Shown: in pieces, positions 1 through 11,309 of the stretch
Position numbering within the stretch: the stretch's first letter is position 1
Layout: every line of letters begins with the position of its first letter
Source: Elymus sibiricus
Taxonomy: Eukaryota > Streptophyta > Magnoliopsida > Poales > Poaceae
Length of the DNA stretch: 64,000 bases
Assembly: GCA_039707655.1 (NCBI GenBank)
Contig: CM077665.1
Span: forward strand, 308,326,486 to 308,390,485
Reading direction: 5' to 3'
Notes under the pieces: model-generated
The model's database searches: none
The model's input: only the letters and a program-made list of their open reading frames with translations
Told to the model about the DNA's origin: nothing
Program-made: the position numbers and the translations under genes

Positions 1-3000
1 GAAATGGATAGCCCTGTTTGCAAAAGGAGGTAGAAAGGAAACAATTACTGCCCAATAACACGAGTTGAAGACACATACGTCGACAAAAAAGAAGCATATT
101 CCATGTAATAAGGGAAAGATAGCAGCATGGTGGTTTATCAAAAATGGTTTGAGGACGAGATTGCAAGATGGAAAGTACGCCGGCCGAGATACGTTTTAAG
201 CAAACAACTAAAGAAGATCCACATGCAGGATTTTCCACATGCAGCAACGTGGGAAGATGGGCAATGGAGCAAGGCCGGAGGAAGCTGTGCCTGAGGGTTG
301 TCGGGATGTAACTAGGAGGGCGCCGGCGGCCGGGATCTGCCCATACTGCGGCAGTGAGCAAGTGGCGAAGGCCCTACCGCACCGGAGCTTGGTTAGAGAG
401 AACGGCGGGTACCGCAGATCGGGACGTGCTGCCTCAACGCCGTCGAACGATGCACATCCTCCCTTTCCGCCGGCGGACGGGATGCGGCCGGATCACTGAC
501 CAACGGTGAGAGAGAGAGGCCACCGCCGCCTTGTGTGAGATGGTGTGACGAGAGACAAACCCCGGCAGGCAGGCTCCGTTGTATATAGTGGAGCGGACTT
601 TTCTTTTTTCCCGACGACAATCGTTTTATATTCTGTACGTGCCATTGAGGAATATAACTTTATTTAATACTAATGCGTCAAGTCGAACTTTAATCCGTCT
701 ACGCGTGGTACGCGACCCTCCTTCGAGTAAACAACCGCTACACGCGTCAAATTATCACGTGGGCTGCCTTTTCGTACAGAAACGAACTCCACCGTGTACC
801 CGCGTGGGTGTGGCCGGGAACGAGACGTGAGTACATGCGTCCTGCGTGCACCTCTTCTTTAGGTGTAGGTGCGTACGTGGGTGGGTGTGAGAGAGATGGT
901 TTGTGCGAAACAGAGGCAATGTGTCGTTGATATCTCAAACAAAAAAACATAACATATGCAATGTGTGTGAAACAGAGTCATGGATATATCATATATAGAG
1001 GGAGCGATCCACGAGAAGAGAGTGGAGGGATCATCGGCGTGAGATATCGATAGAATCGAAAACAGGGATGAAGTGTGTGGCTGCGCGATCGATAAAGAGT
1101 GCCATCGAATTTGTGTTTGCCCACGTCAAAGATACAGGGCGGCTGGCATACTGGAATTTGAGAGGGCAGAGGTGCCGTTTTTCTCTGTGGCATGGATACC
1201 TACCTACAACGTTCGACTATCGGTGTGTGGGGGGGGGGGGAGGGGGCAGAGACCTAACTATAGAGAGGTAGATCGACTAGTATATGTGCGGAGAAGGAGA
1301 GAGACCTAGCTATGTATTGAGGGAGATCGATCGGCATCCATGCATATGTGTAGCAGAGGAATAAGGTTGGGAGAAAGACAAAGGTAGAGTGTCGGAGGGT
1401 TGGTGGTGGAGTGGCTTCTCACAAATGGTGGGAGAGGCCTGCTAGACAAACGGAGGGTACGAGTGCAATATCAATAAGAGAGGGCCTGGGATGTCTGCCT
1501 GTCTATGCACGTGCGTGTGAGAGACGGGTCGGGAGGTATGCAAGGATGATGAGGGGGGACGATATGGTTGTGGTAAGCATACATAACTACATAGGAAGAT
1601 CAACCGTCGTGTGTCCGAGAAAGGGAGAGACATAACTAGTGAGGTAAGTCTATCGGTGCGTGGGGAAAAAGAATTATAGTCGACCTAGCTATATGTAGGG
1701 AGATCGGTACGTATACATGCATGCATGTGTTAGAAGCAAATAAGGTCCGGAGAGACGGACAGGGGGAGAGGAGTGCGGCTAGGAGGTGGTGCGAGAGGCC
1801 TACTATGTCGAGGGGGGAGGAGTGTGCGAGTATGAGATCGATGAAAAGAGGGGCGGGAGTGTGCACCTGCGTGGAACCGTATTGGACATAGGGGGGCATG
1901 GACGGTGAGAAGAGAAGAGGGGAAGTGTGTGTTTGTGGTAGGCACACTTGACTAGAGAGGTATATCGACCGGTGTGTGCCGGAAAGAAGGAGCCGGGGGG
2001 GCCTACACACACCGTGGGTGAACGGCCTAAAGAGAAATAACGAATGTGCGCGATGGAGGGGACGCTGAGGGAGGGTGAGAGGGGGGCGGGCGTGTTCATG
2101 CACGATAGAAAGTTAGCGCTAGCTAGCTACAAAGAGAAGACGATCGTGAAGGTGTAAAAGACGAACAGAGATCATAATTCATTATAAAAAAGTGGATACA
2201 GATACTTGAAGAAGATATCATAATGTAGAACATTGATTATAATTTGGGATAATGTGTGGCTTTTGCAGCTCAGGGCTAAATACTTCTCATAATGTAGGGG
2301 GCGGGGCACTATACTTTGTGTGATAAACACGGTGTACGTATGGAACATGGTTTAGATTATGAATATCTAGTTAGTACATCAAATGTACTATTATTTGGAA
2401 TCAACATCAAGTGTATTCAAAAAATTGAATTCGAGTTCATATAGTACACATAGTTCATATCTATCTCTATAGTAATCATGTGGTGTGTTGTTTAGGTAAT
2501 ACACGAATGATGGTTGAAGTTGGCAACAATCATGATTGTAGATTCTTATTCAAATAGAGAAACGAATTCAAATTTAGTTTGAATTGCAGCGGTGGTATAG
2601 ACATTTGGAATGCACTAAAATGTTGGTATGAGCAGGTTACATGCATTATACAGCCAGTGAAAAAATTTAATTGGACATAACATGGATTCATAGCTTTGAA
2701 TAGCATTTGTATAGTAAAACGGGACAAGACTCTCTCATTGTGTGGTGTGAATAGTTTTATTTTTTTCATTTTTTTCGTTGAGGGAAGTGTGAATTGATTT
2801 GGTACGTACAAGTACAATATTACACGTTAGGCTTGTCCCTAAAATTCAACCCGCGCCTTGTTATATCCCGAAAATTCAGATATTGTGCTCCCAAAACTCA
2901 CGCCTTCACAACCCGCGCCTTGCTATCCCAAAATTACAACGCGCGCGAAAACTCCCTCCAGCTGCCAAATCCCGACACGCGAAATCCCCCTTCTAACCCT

Positions 3001-3050
3001 GAGCCGAAAGGGCCGCTAGTTCAAATCGGTGGGGGTACTTTTGTAACACA
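1..3050 (+). repeat. Direct repeat copy 1, paired with 60990-64000
   Basis: Bases 1-3050 align almost continuously with 60990-64000 in the same orientation, with scattered substitutions and small indels. The largest indel is 41 bases present here near 131-171 and absent from the other copy. No convincing gene is seen in this stretch. It is internal CACTA sequence: a GC-rich patch at 270-500, a purine-rich patch at 1200-2100, an AT-rich patch at 2150-2780, then the leader of the ORF1-like gene. Confidence 0.9.
1205..2040 (+). repeat. Degenerate purine-rich tandem repeats
   Basis: The phrase GACCTA(A/G)CTAT followed by GGGAGATCG and CATGCATG recurs near 1250, 1302 and 1683, each time followed by a G/A-rich stretch with GGTGGG and GAGAGGCCTRCTA. 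The spacing suggests a unit of roughly 370 bases, strongly diverged. The plus strand is markedly purine-rich. The same structure is present at 62150-62990. No coding potential was recognised. Confidence 0.5.
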
Positions 3051-3639
3051 CCCTACATTTTGGACAAGCGCGTCCCTAAGTCATGGTCCCCCCCTCTCAT
3101 CGCCTCCTTTTCGCCATTCGAAATCCCAGGCCGCCATAACCTCTCCGCTCCAGCCGCGAAACCCCACCCTCCTCCGTCCGCCACCTCACCGCTGCCCAGC
3201 CGGAGCCTCTTCCCCAACGACGTCGTCCACCGCAACAGCTCGACGTCCCTCATCCACCTCCCCGGATGAGGATTCGTCGTCCATCTCGTCGTCCCGTCGG
3301 TTCAGCCGCCCCGTCCTCCACCTCCAAGGAGCTGCTCCGACGATCGCCTCGTCTATCGTGGCTGCTCCATCCCCACAGCGCCGCCTTAACCTACTCCACC
3401 GGAACCGCAGCATCCTCACCGACTCCTCGGACGAAGCCGAGGCCTACTCGGCGCCACCAAAGAGGTTGTACACTCATCGCATCGCACCTTCTCCTTAACT
3501 CGACCTCCCGGCGCCGACAGTGCTCCATCCTGCACCCCCATGGCGCGGATACCTCGAAGCCGGCGCCGCGGGCGACATCTCCACGGCGGCTCTCCCCCAG
3601 TGCGAGGCCCCTTCGGCGGCGGCGGCCATACCAGCCGGA

Positions 3640-3835
3640 TCTGCTGCTGCTGTTTCGGCTCTCGCTCGCTCGCTCGTGCTGCTGCTGCTGCTCCGGCTCT
3701 CGCTCGCTCGTTCGCGCTGCTACTGCTGCTCCGGCTCTCGCTAGCTCGCTCGCGCTGATGCTACTGCTCCGGCTCTCCCTCGCTCGCTTGCGCTGCTGCT
3801 CTCCCCCTCGCTCGTGCTGCTGCTCTGCTCCGATT
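3640..3835 (+). repeat. CTG/CTCGCT-rich minisatellite in the first intron
   Basis: The phrase GCTGCTGCTCCGGCTCTCGCTCGCT, in variants, repeats about four to five times with units of roughly 35-45 bases. It lies directly after the first putative splice donor (3465). It is open in several frames, which produces spurious Leu/Ser/Arg-rich ORFs. Confidence 0.7.
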
Positions 3836-4693
3836 TAGCTACACTTCAGTCGACTGAATCGACTTTTGGGTCTGTCGATTTTCAGGGGGTGGCGGGGCTC
3901 GCCGGAGTTAAGGAAGAACCATCCGCAGCGGGGAGGGGGGCTCGCCGGAGAGGTACCCCACTATCTATCTTAGGGTTCAGGGTGGGGGCAGTGGTCGCCG
4001 GCGGTGGGGGGGCGTTGTGGTGGGGCGGTGGCGTGGGGATCGCCGGAGAAAAAGCTCGGCGCGGGGGGAGGCCTAGAGGGCTGGCCGTGGCGGCGGTGGA
4101 CTGGCGGTGGGGAGTGGTTTCGGGGCGGCGAGGCGGCGCGGGGGCCGGTGGTGGCTGGCGGCGTAGGGGGTGCAGGTTGAAGATGAACTGCAGGCCATCC
4201 CTAAACTACATGTGAAGTGCCTCTCTGCTACCATTGCATTCAGTTTCGACGGTAACATTCAGATTCCACAGTAAATTTCAGTTTCGACAGTTAAGTTTAG
4301 AGTCAACAGTTTTTACCTCATCTGTTGTAGTCAGGTGGTTTTTGGTGATGTAAATTTTACATCTATCACTTTTTGGTAATGTACTTTACATCATCTATTG
4401 GAGATGCTATTAGAATCCCACTTGAGATTAACGATGTCTGTCTTGTGCTGCTTCAGCCTCGACGTCTTACGGCTCGCCGGAGGTGCTCCAAAGATGGAAC
4501 GATCCATCACAACAGAGCAGTGCCCTGGACGCCGTCTACAGATTCCTCAGATCTTCCTCCACACCTCCGACAGCCACCTCTGCCTCACCTTCTTCAGCGA
4601 CCAACCCAATGATGCTGAGGTCGACACGGCTACGGCAAAGAGGTTGTACACTTGTCGCATCACTTATTACTCTACATTCATGTCGATCCATTA

Positions 4694-5075
4694 GGGCTAT
4701 TTTGGTTCAACGGAAAAACATAGCAATAGGAAATTTTCCTATGGCACTCTACTATTCAATTATTCATGCATTTTGTTGAAAGGAATGGAGCAAAACATCC
4801 ACCTGGACCTACTTTTCAAAATCCTATGCATGAAAACAAGACCAAGTGCATTAGTGGCAAAATAACATTCTAACTGTACACGCTTTCATATGGTTTCACT
4901 TTATTTTGGCCATGTTTCTTTGCATTCCTCTGCTCTTCCAATTCCTGTGAACCAAACACCCAAGTTGACAGAAATCCTGTGTTTACAAATGCTCTGTTTC
5001 CCATGTGCATTCCTATCCTATTCCGGTGTTTTTCCTATCCCTGCGTTTTTAGAATCATGCAAGCCAAATGAGCCC
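4694..5075. mobile_element. Tourist-like (PIF/Harbinger) MITE
   Basis: The element begins GGGCTATTTTGGTTC and ends GCCAAATGAGCCC, giving imperfect terminal inverted repeats. It is flanked on both sides by TTA (4691-4693 and 5076-5078), the usual 3-bp target duplication of this superfamily. It is 382 bases long, has no coding capacity, and sits in the intron between putative exons 2 and 3 of the ORF1-like gene. Confidence 0.75.
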
Positions 5076-8000
5076 TTACAGAATTACATCAGTTACAGGT
5101 AGGTGTCGAAGAAAACTTTGTGTGGTTTGTCCTGCTCCTACCGCGACGTCGTCCACCTCACCTGAGCTGCTCCATCGACAGAAGCATCCACCAAACCAGA
5201 CATCACGACTCCTGGCCGTCTTTTGCCGCCTCAGATCTCCTTCCCTGCTGCCGGCACCCACCGCAACGGCATCACCATCATCGACTCAGCAGATGAACCT
5301 GAGGAGTACACGGGTCCAGAAGAGAGGTTGCACTCTTTTGTTTCTGCTTATGTTATGCATTGCTTAAAATTACCTGCTACTTTATCGTCCTGTTCACCTC
5401 TTAGACTCCAAGTCAGGTCCAAATTAATGTTCAAACTTGAGTTCTAAATTAGTTGTGGGGCACATATCGAGGCAGCAATAAATAGTATCTCTGTCTAATA
5501 TCTGGTTCACCTAGGGTATGCCTTTGTTGTTCATCTTGGGTGGGAAACAAATAGTTAAATTAAAGCAATCATCAGCCTGCTATCATTATTTTTGGATCCA
5601 TCCATTGGTTGTTACCATCACTCTAGATTTCTGCATGCTCTCCTTACATAATCTCACCATATTTTTTTCGTATGCATGTCAGATATTGTACACAGTCATG
5701 CTGAACATGTAGAGAAAAAGAGAAGAGTTTTGCGCGGCAATACAATGTCATGCAAACATCGCTCCATGGTGGGTTCAATGGCAAACCCTCCCCCCCCCTC
5801 CAGATTGTAATCCAGAGGAAGATATCTGTTCTGAGGCGGATTCAGACGCAGCTAACCACTCCTATTTACCCCCCAAGGTGTTTGCTCTAACTTGGCATGA
5901 TGATGTTAGTCATATCATGCATATGTTGCCTTGCAGTGCCAACTTTCGACATCATATATGTCATCTGCTTAGTTTAGACATGTTCTATAATGCCACCTGT
6001 TTAGTTTCTATATCATATATGGGAATTATGCAGTCTCATGTCTTTTAGCCAGCCATAATATATGTGAAATGAGCAATGCCATCCTGTTTAACCAGGCATC
6101 ATATATTTGAATGATATCTTGCCCATCCTTTTCTTCATTACATTTCCATTTGTCGACAATGTTTGTACATTAAACTACTCTTCCTGTGAATCAGCCATTT
6201 GAGTGGGTGATGGAAAAATCTGGAGTGAAAACAAGGACTTCAGAGCAGACAGTGCTACCTGTCGAAGCAGATCTCTTGCTGGGTCCCGATAGCTCCTCAG
6301 AGATGGATTCAGAGACAGATGACCAGTCCTATTCCCCCACCGAGGTGTATGCTCTAACTTGGCATGGTTATACTGCTCATATCATGCATATGGTGTCTTG
6401 CATTGCATAGTTTAGACATCATATACACAATATTCAACATCATGTTCTTAGTTCAGACATCATATATGTGAATGCCCTCTGCTTAGCATATAAATCACAT
6501 ATGTGAATTAAATCATGCGATCCTGATTACTTAGATAACATGTATGTTAATTATGTCATGCGAGCCTGTTTAGTTATTCATCATATCTTTGAATTATGTT
6601 ATGCTATGCTATCCAGTTTTGATATACATCATATATGTGAAATTATGTCATGCTATCCGTTTTAGTTAACCAATATACATGTCAATTATTTCATACCCTC
6701 TTTTTTCCACACTATCTATTGCATTTGTCTCTCATACAATGTCTGTACATTCAACTATGTTTCCTGTTTATCAGCCATTTGAATTGGAGCGGGTGATGCC
6801 AGTATCTAGTGGAGTAAAAACACGGTCTTCAAATAAAACAGTGCCACCTCTTGGTGGAGATAGCACCCCGGTTGTACATGCACGAGAACCAGCCCTACCA
6901 CACATAACCAAGACTCTCGCAGATTGTACCCCTACCGCGATGGACAAAGAACCAGCTTCACCCAATCTAACCCCAACCCCAGCAGATAGTAACCCAGTTC
7001 CTGTTGACACAACACCATCTCCACCACAGAGCTCCCAAACAAGAGCAGTTAGTAAGGCAGCTCCAGTGCCCAAAGCGCCAGTACTACCACGGCGAACCCC
7101 AACTCCACCAGTTAGTACACCTATTCCTGTGGAGGAAGCACAACCACCCAGTCGTAGTTTATCATCTATCGCATTTGATGTTGTTAAATCCTATGTGCGT
7201 ATCTTCCCATCATGGAAATATTATACTGAAGATGAAGGAAAATGTCAGTTGCAGGTGTTTGTCCAGGAGTTATGTGTAAGTAATGTTATTCATGGCAATT
7301 ACTTTGCTTTGTCCCATACATTCTACCTCCATGATGGTTATAATACAGCAAATTTTCCCATTTTTATCTATAGAGAAGGACCGATTTGGAAACTCAGGAT
7401 GAGGTAACCTGTGCTAATACCTCTGCTATCTTCAAGAATGCTTGGTGGCAGTATCGGAATTACCTGAAGAAAACGTACTTCACTGGCAAAGAAACTCATC
7501 AAATTCCCTTACGTTCTCCTGAGACACATTTACTAGACGATGACTGGGAACGCCTTGTTCTGTACTGGTCCCGAACCAAGAATGTGGTAAGGTCTATGAG
7601 CTCATTTTCTATTTTTAAGTACTATATTCTTGCGTCTTACTATACTCTGTTCAGGTAGAACAAGTGCTTAAACCTGAATAACAACTGTTCTCATTTAAGA
7701 TTCCATTGCTATCGTGCATACTGCTTTGCTCTTGTATCACTGTATTTACTCATACAAACTTATTTTTAAATTGAAGGATCCAATTGAAACTCCAGTGGCA
7801 CAACAGGTATGTTTACACATGTTTCTTTAACAGGTTTGCTCTTATAAATAGCTCTGTTGATTTCAATTACAATTGTGTATATAGTTGACTTCTCATATCA
7901 TGCACATTACTAGCATCACAACAGAGCCAATAGTGTTGTTGTACATGTAGACCCGTGGTACCCATCTAAAATCTTGTTGTGCCGTGTAGTTTCCCACGCT

Positions 8001-8753
8001 TTGTATTCTTTCAGTGCTGCTTTCTCTTGAACTGATATGATTTGAACCATGTCTCTATTTTGATTTGGCAAGACAATGCAGTGACCATAGGACATAGATA
8101 TATGTTTGTTTGATGCTTTTATAATGTACTACTTGGCAATAGAAGACTTGGTAGTTTAATCTTGTCCACCTTACTAATGAACTGGTTCACCGAAATGAGT
8201 TTCATATACTAGTACATGCTACTGTTATGTGTCTGCTTGTTTCTTCTTTTAGAATGCTGACGGAATATAGGGGAAGAGTGCCTTATTAAGCAATGGTAAA
8301 GGAAGTAATGCAGATAAGGTTCAGGATAGTGAGACATCCTTGTTGGTCTCCAACAAAGCTGATAAAACAGCTAAGGAAAACTATCTTGAAGACAGTGAGA
8401 CAACCCCAAAGTCCTGTCTTGGTTTAGTATTCGAGTTACTAGCCACTACCGCTGGCACAAGCTATTCAAACTCACTGTCTGAATCAGTTCGGTTTCTTGA
8501 GTCTCAACTACAAGCTGAAAGACATCGATCAGCTGTGCTGCGACAAGAAGCGGAAGGACTGCGGAAGTCCCTGGAGCATTCAGATGCATACTTTCTGGTG
8601 CAACAGCAAGCATTGGAGGATTTTAGCGCCAAACAGGACAAAGCTAATAAGGTTGTTAAGCTTATTGCCAGCATGGTGGTTACCCAGGATAACGTTTCTT
8701 CAGCTCTTCTGAAGTTGTTTCAGTTATGGACTTGTTTTGCTGCCGCGTTTAGT

Positions 8754-8852
8754 TGCACTGGTGGCCAATTTAGACGGCCAGTGTATGTAATATGCTGCTT
8801 TGTTCCCTATATTTGCACTGGTGGCGAACTTTGATGCCCAGTGGATGTAATA
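8754..8852 (+). repeat. Short tandem duplication at the 3' end of the ORF1-like gene
   Basis: TGCACTGGTGGC followed by AATTTAGACGGCCAGTG...ATGTAATATG recurs 59 bases later with few changes (8754 onward and 8813 onward). The second copy contains the TGA that ends the reading frame. It probably straddles the stop codon and the start of the 3' UTR. Confidence 0.6.
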
Positions 8853-9027
8853 TGTGTAATAGCCGTAATAGCCTAGCGTTAGTTGCTTGCTTATTTATTT
8901 CCTTATTGTCTTGTTCAGTTGTTTGCTTGTAGTCACTGCAGTTCTTTTTCCGCGTTTTTCTAGTGGCCACAATAACCTATTTTTGGTAACTAGGCCACAA
9001 TAACCATGGCAACAAACGGACTGTTGT

Positions 9028-9780
9028 GACCATGGGCCTCCTGCGGGCCGTAGGATCCATGGGCCTTCTACGGGCCGTAGGATCCATGGGCCTTCTACGG
9101 GGCCGTAGGATCCATGGGCCTTCTGCGGGCCGTAGGATCCACTGGCCTTCTACGAGCCGTAGGATCCATGGGCCTTCTACGGGGCGTATAATCATTTTGC
9201 CAAACATGGGCTGTACTATTTGTGGACCATAATGGGCCGTTAATAGGCCGTATTTGATAACGCTATGAAAACAGCCCAACTGGTTAACGGGCCACAAACG
9301 GGCCGAATGTAACCACGGGCTGAATTTGGCCCACAAACGGAACAGGCCAGTAACGGACCGTAACTAACCGAATTCTAGAAATGAGCCCAAGAATAAATGG
9401 GCCCTTAGAAGGCCGAAAGTTAACACGGGCTGGAAATGGCCGACGGAATAATGGGCCGTTAATGGGTATAAAGCGATACACTGTTCATTATGGGCCAGTT
9501 TCATCTCGAGCCTTTAATGGGCCCAGAGTTACAAAGGGCCTCCTATGGGCCGAAAGACGTCATGGGCCATACATGGGCCGGAAGTTACAACGGGCTGGTA
9601 TCATATAGGATGGCCCAGATGACGCTACTGGGCCAAATTCCGGTAGGCCGTGAGTTAGCGGGCTGTAAATGGGCTATATGCGAATAGGCCGTTAACAGGC
9701 TTTCCGTGGGCCATCCAGCTACCTTTTGACCAAGTCAAATGGGCCGGCCTTTTCACTGGATTGGGCCTCTGTTGGGCCGT
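9028..9780. repeat. CACTA subterminal repeat array
   Basis: Between 9028 and 9190 a unit of about 29 bases, GGGCCGTAGGATCCATGGGC plus CTTCTACG, repeats about six times. From 9190 to 9780 the density of TGGGCC/GGCCCA and GGGCCGWWA motifs stays high on both strands. Arrays of short motifs just inside the ends are characteristic of CACTA elements, where the TNPA-type protein binds. The array lies between the ORF1-like gene and the 3' terminus, as expected. Confidence 0.75.
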
Positions 9781-10188
9781 GCCATGTGTCGATGAATCAT
9801 AGGCGCCTTCGGTCCAATGAGTGGATGGCATCTGTCCCAACGGTGAGCCGACACGTGGTTACTCTGGCCATTGAAAATTTTACACGTGGAAAATCCCCAT
9901 TGGTCCGGGCTGTTAACGGGTTATCGGATCCAAACCGGAACCCGATAGCTTAACGGCGACCCGTTACGGTGGATGCCACATGTCGGTCACCCTTGACGAA
10001 AGCACTTCTGTGACACGTGATTTATCGTCATGGAAGTGGACACTTCTGTGATGATAATTTTGGTAATGTCATGGAACACTTCTACGACAGCACAGGTATG
10101 ACTATCTTGATTCTATCATAAAATCGTCATGAATGTACATGCATGACAGAAAACATGACCTACTGTGACAAACACGTATCATCACGGA

Positions 10189-10208
10189 AGTGTATTTTTT
10201 TGTAGTGG
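10189..10208 (-). other. 3' terminal inverted repeat of CACTA copy A
   Basis: Read on the minus strand this is CACTACAAAAAAA followed by TACACTTCCGTGA. It matches the 5' terminus of copy B at 46449 (CACTACAAAAAAA, then GACACATCCGTGA) apart from two bases. Confidence 0.85.
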
Positions 10209-10283
10209 CTGCTATGGCCGAAGAATCTTCTTCGTCTGGAGGAAGCCGAGAGCACACCAATAACCACACATCAGCAAGCAGGT

Positions 10284-10595
10284 ATGAACACCACCACCCC
10301 GCCTATGCAATTACCAGCGCCTGTAGTGCCGGGTGAGAGCGGCGGACGACGCGAGGAAGGGGGTCCAATAGTGGCTCCAGTAATCGCCCCCGTAGAACAA
10401 AGAATGGATGATGAGATGGTCGAGGATGACCCTCTTTGGTTCCTCAATACACGCGCCTATAACGACGACTTAGAAATGATGAGTCAGCCAGATGACGACT
10501 CGGGCTATCAGCATGCTGATGAGGAGATGGATGATGTGCCCAGGCAGGAACGTCCTAGAGGGTTGATTGCAAGAATTCAGAGAAGATGCAAATAA
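10284..10595 (+). CDS. Unrecognised acidic ORF fragment, 103 codons
   Basis: This is a short ATG-initiated frame between the CACTA end and the truncated LTR of element Z. It is acidic and Met-rich in its middle and ends basic (RPRGLIARIQRRC). An alternative ATG lies at 10215 in another frame, with Ser-rich codons. I do not recognise the product. The setting, a 400-base scrap between two mobile elements, suggests a remnant of a coding exon or retroelement ORF rather than a working gene. Confidence 0.3.
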   Translation: MNTTTPPMQLPAPVVPGESGGRREEGGPIVAPVIAPVEQRMDDEMVEDDPLWFLNTRAYNDDLEMMSQPDDDSGYQHADEEMDDVPRQERPRGLIARIQRRCK

Positions 10596-10610
10596 TATTC
10601 ATAGATAAGC

Positions 10611-11309
10611 TGATCATAAATCCACAATTCATCGGATCTCGACAAACACACCGCAAAAGAAGATTACATCGGATAGATCTCCAAGAACATCGAGGAGAAC
10701 ATGGTATTGAGAATCAAAGAGAGAGAAGAAGCCATCTAGCTACTAGCTATGGACCCGTAGGTCTGTGGTAAACTACTCACGCTTCATCGGAAGGGCAATA
10801 GAGTTGATGTAGATGCCCTCCGTGATCGAATCCCCCTTCGGCAGGATGCCGGAAAAGGCCCCAAGATGGGATCTCACGGGAACAGAAGGTTGCAGCGGTG
10901 GAAAAGTGTTTTCGTGGATACTTCTGGTGGTTTGGAAATATATGTGAATATATAGGAGGAAGATCTAGGTCAGGGGGTCACTGAGGGGCCCACAAGGTAG
11001 GGGGCGCGCCCTCCACCCTTGTGGCCGCCTCGTGGCTCTTCTGACTTCCACTCCAAGTCTCCTGGGTGTCTTCTAGTCCAAGAAAAATCATCGCGAAGGT
11101 TTTATTCCGTTTGGACTCCGTTTGGTATTCCTTTTCTGTGAAGCTCAAAAACAAGGAAAAAAACAGAAACTGGCACTGGGCTCTAGGTTAATAGGTTAGT
11201 CCCAAAAATAATATAAAATAGCATATTAATGCATATAAAACATCCAAAACAGATAATATAATAGCATGGAACAATCAAAAATTATAGATACATTGGAGAC
11301 GTATCAAGC
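10611..11309 (-). repeat. Partial 3' LTR of element Z
   Basis: On the minus strand it starts TGATACGTCTCCAATGTATC at 11309, immediately after the polypurine motif AAGCTTGGGGATGCT (11310-11324). It includes a likely core promoter (TATATATTCACATAT). It breaks off near 10611 without reaching R-U5, next to the unrelated ORF fragment. Its first 200 bases closely match the start of element Y's LTRs. Confidence 0.8.

Larger units (their letters stand above)
3060..8834 (+). pseudogene. CACTA ORF1-like gene with plant En/Spm-type domain, nine exons
   Basis: Exons inferred from splice signals: about 3060-3464, 4457-4642, 5100-5326, ?-5877, 6195-6344, 6775-7275, 7374-7586, 7777-7806, 8253-8834. Exons 5 to 9 join in phase 0. 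Exon 6 encodes a Pro/Thr/Ser-rich linker, then VKSYVRIFPSWKYY. Exon 7 encodes a W-Q-Y-R..LKK..F..(12)..P......DW..L..YWS pattern that I read as the Ptta/En/Spm plant transposase domain. Exon 9 encodes a likely coiled coil (SVRFLESQLQAERHRSAVLR, then a QQQALEDF stretch). The start is unresolved: 3266 is a possible ATG, but it lies in a different frame from the acidic exon motif. Exon 9 has an in-frame TAG at 8268-8270, so this copy is probably defective unless splicing avoids it. The product would be a TNPA-like DNA-binding accessory protein. It is also possibly a domesticated descendant. Confidence 0.6.
1..10208 (+). mobile_element. CACTA (En/Spm) transposon copy A, 3' part
   Basis: The right end reads TTTTTTTGTAGTG, the reverse complement of CACTACAAAAAAA, which is a CACTA-superfamily terminus. 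Just inside it is a subterminal array rich in GGGCCGTA/TGGGCC motifs, and upstream is a multi-exon gene with an En/Spm-type domain. The left end is outside the window. The same family starts again at 46449, and 60990-64000 repeats the first 3 kb of this copy. The terminal sequence resembles the wheat CACTA family usually called Jorge (from memory). No TNP2-type DDE transposase is visible here, so the visible part is not autonomous. The base triplet after the terminus is GCT, which would be one half of the 3-bp target duplication. Confidence 0.85.

Noticed and set aside
1636..2103. 155-codon minus-strand frame (and its copy at 62680-63051)
   Set aside because: It lies in purine-rich degenerate repeats, gives Pro/Ser/His/Leu-rich text, and the two copies differ by frame-changing indels, so it is not under coding constraint.
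3266..3838. 190-codon plus-strand frame from ATG 3266
   Set aside because: It runs through a likely splice donor at 3465 into the CTG/CTCGCT minisatellite, so only its first part can be exon.
9028..9190. Regular 29-base repeats resembling a CRISPR array
   Set aside because: The units are contiguous without unique spacers, the DNA is a plant transposon, and there are no cas genes.
8977..9336. 119-codon minus-strand frame with RPAEGPWILRP repeats
   Set aside because: It is the translation of the CACTA subterminal repeat array, not a repeat protein.
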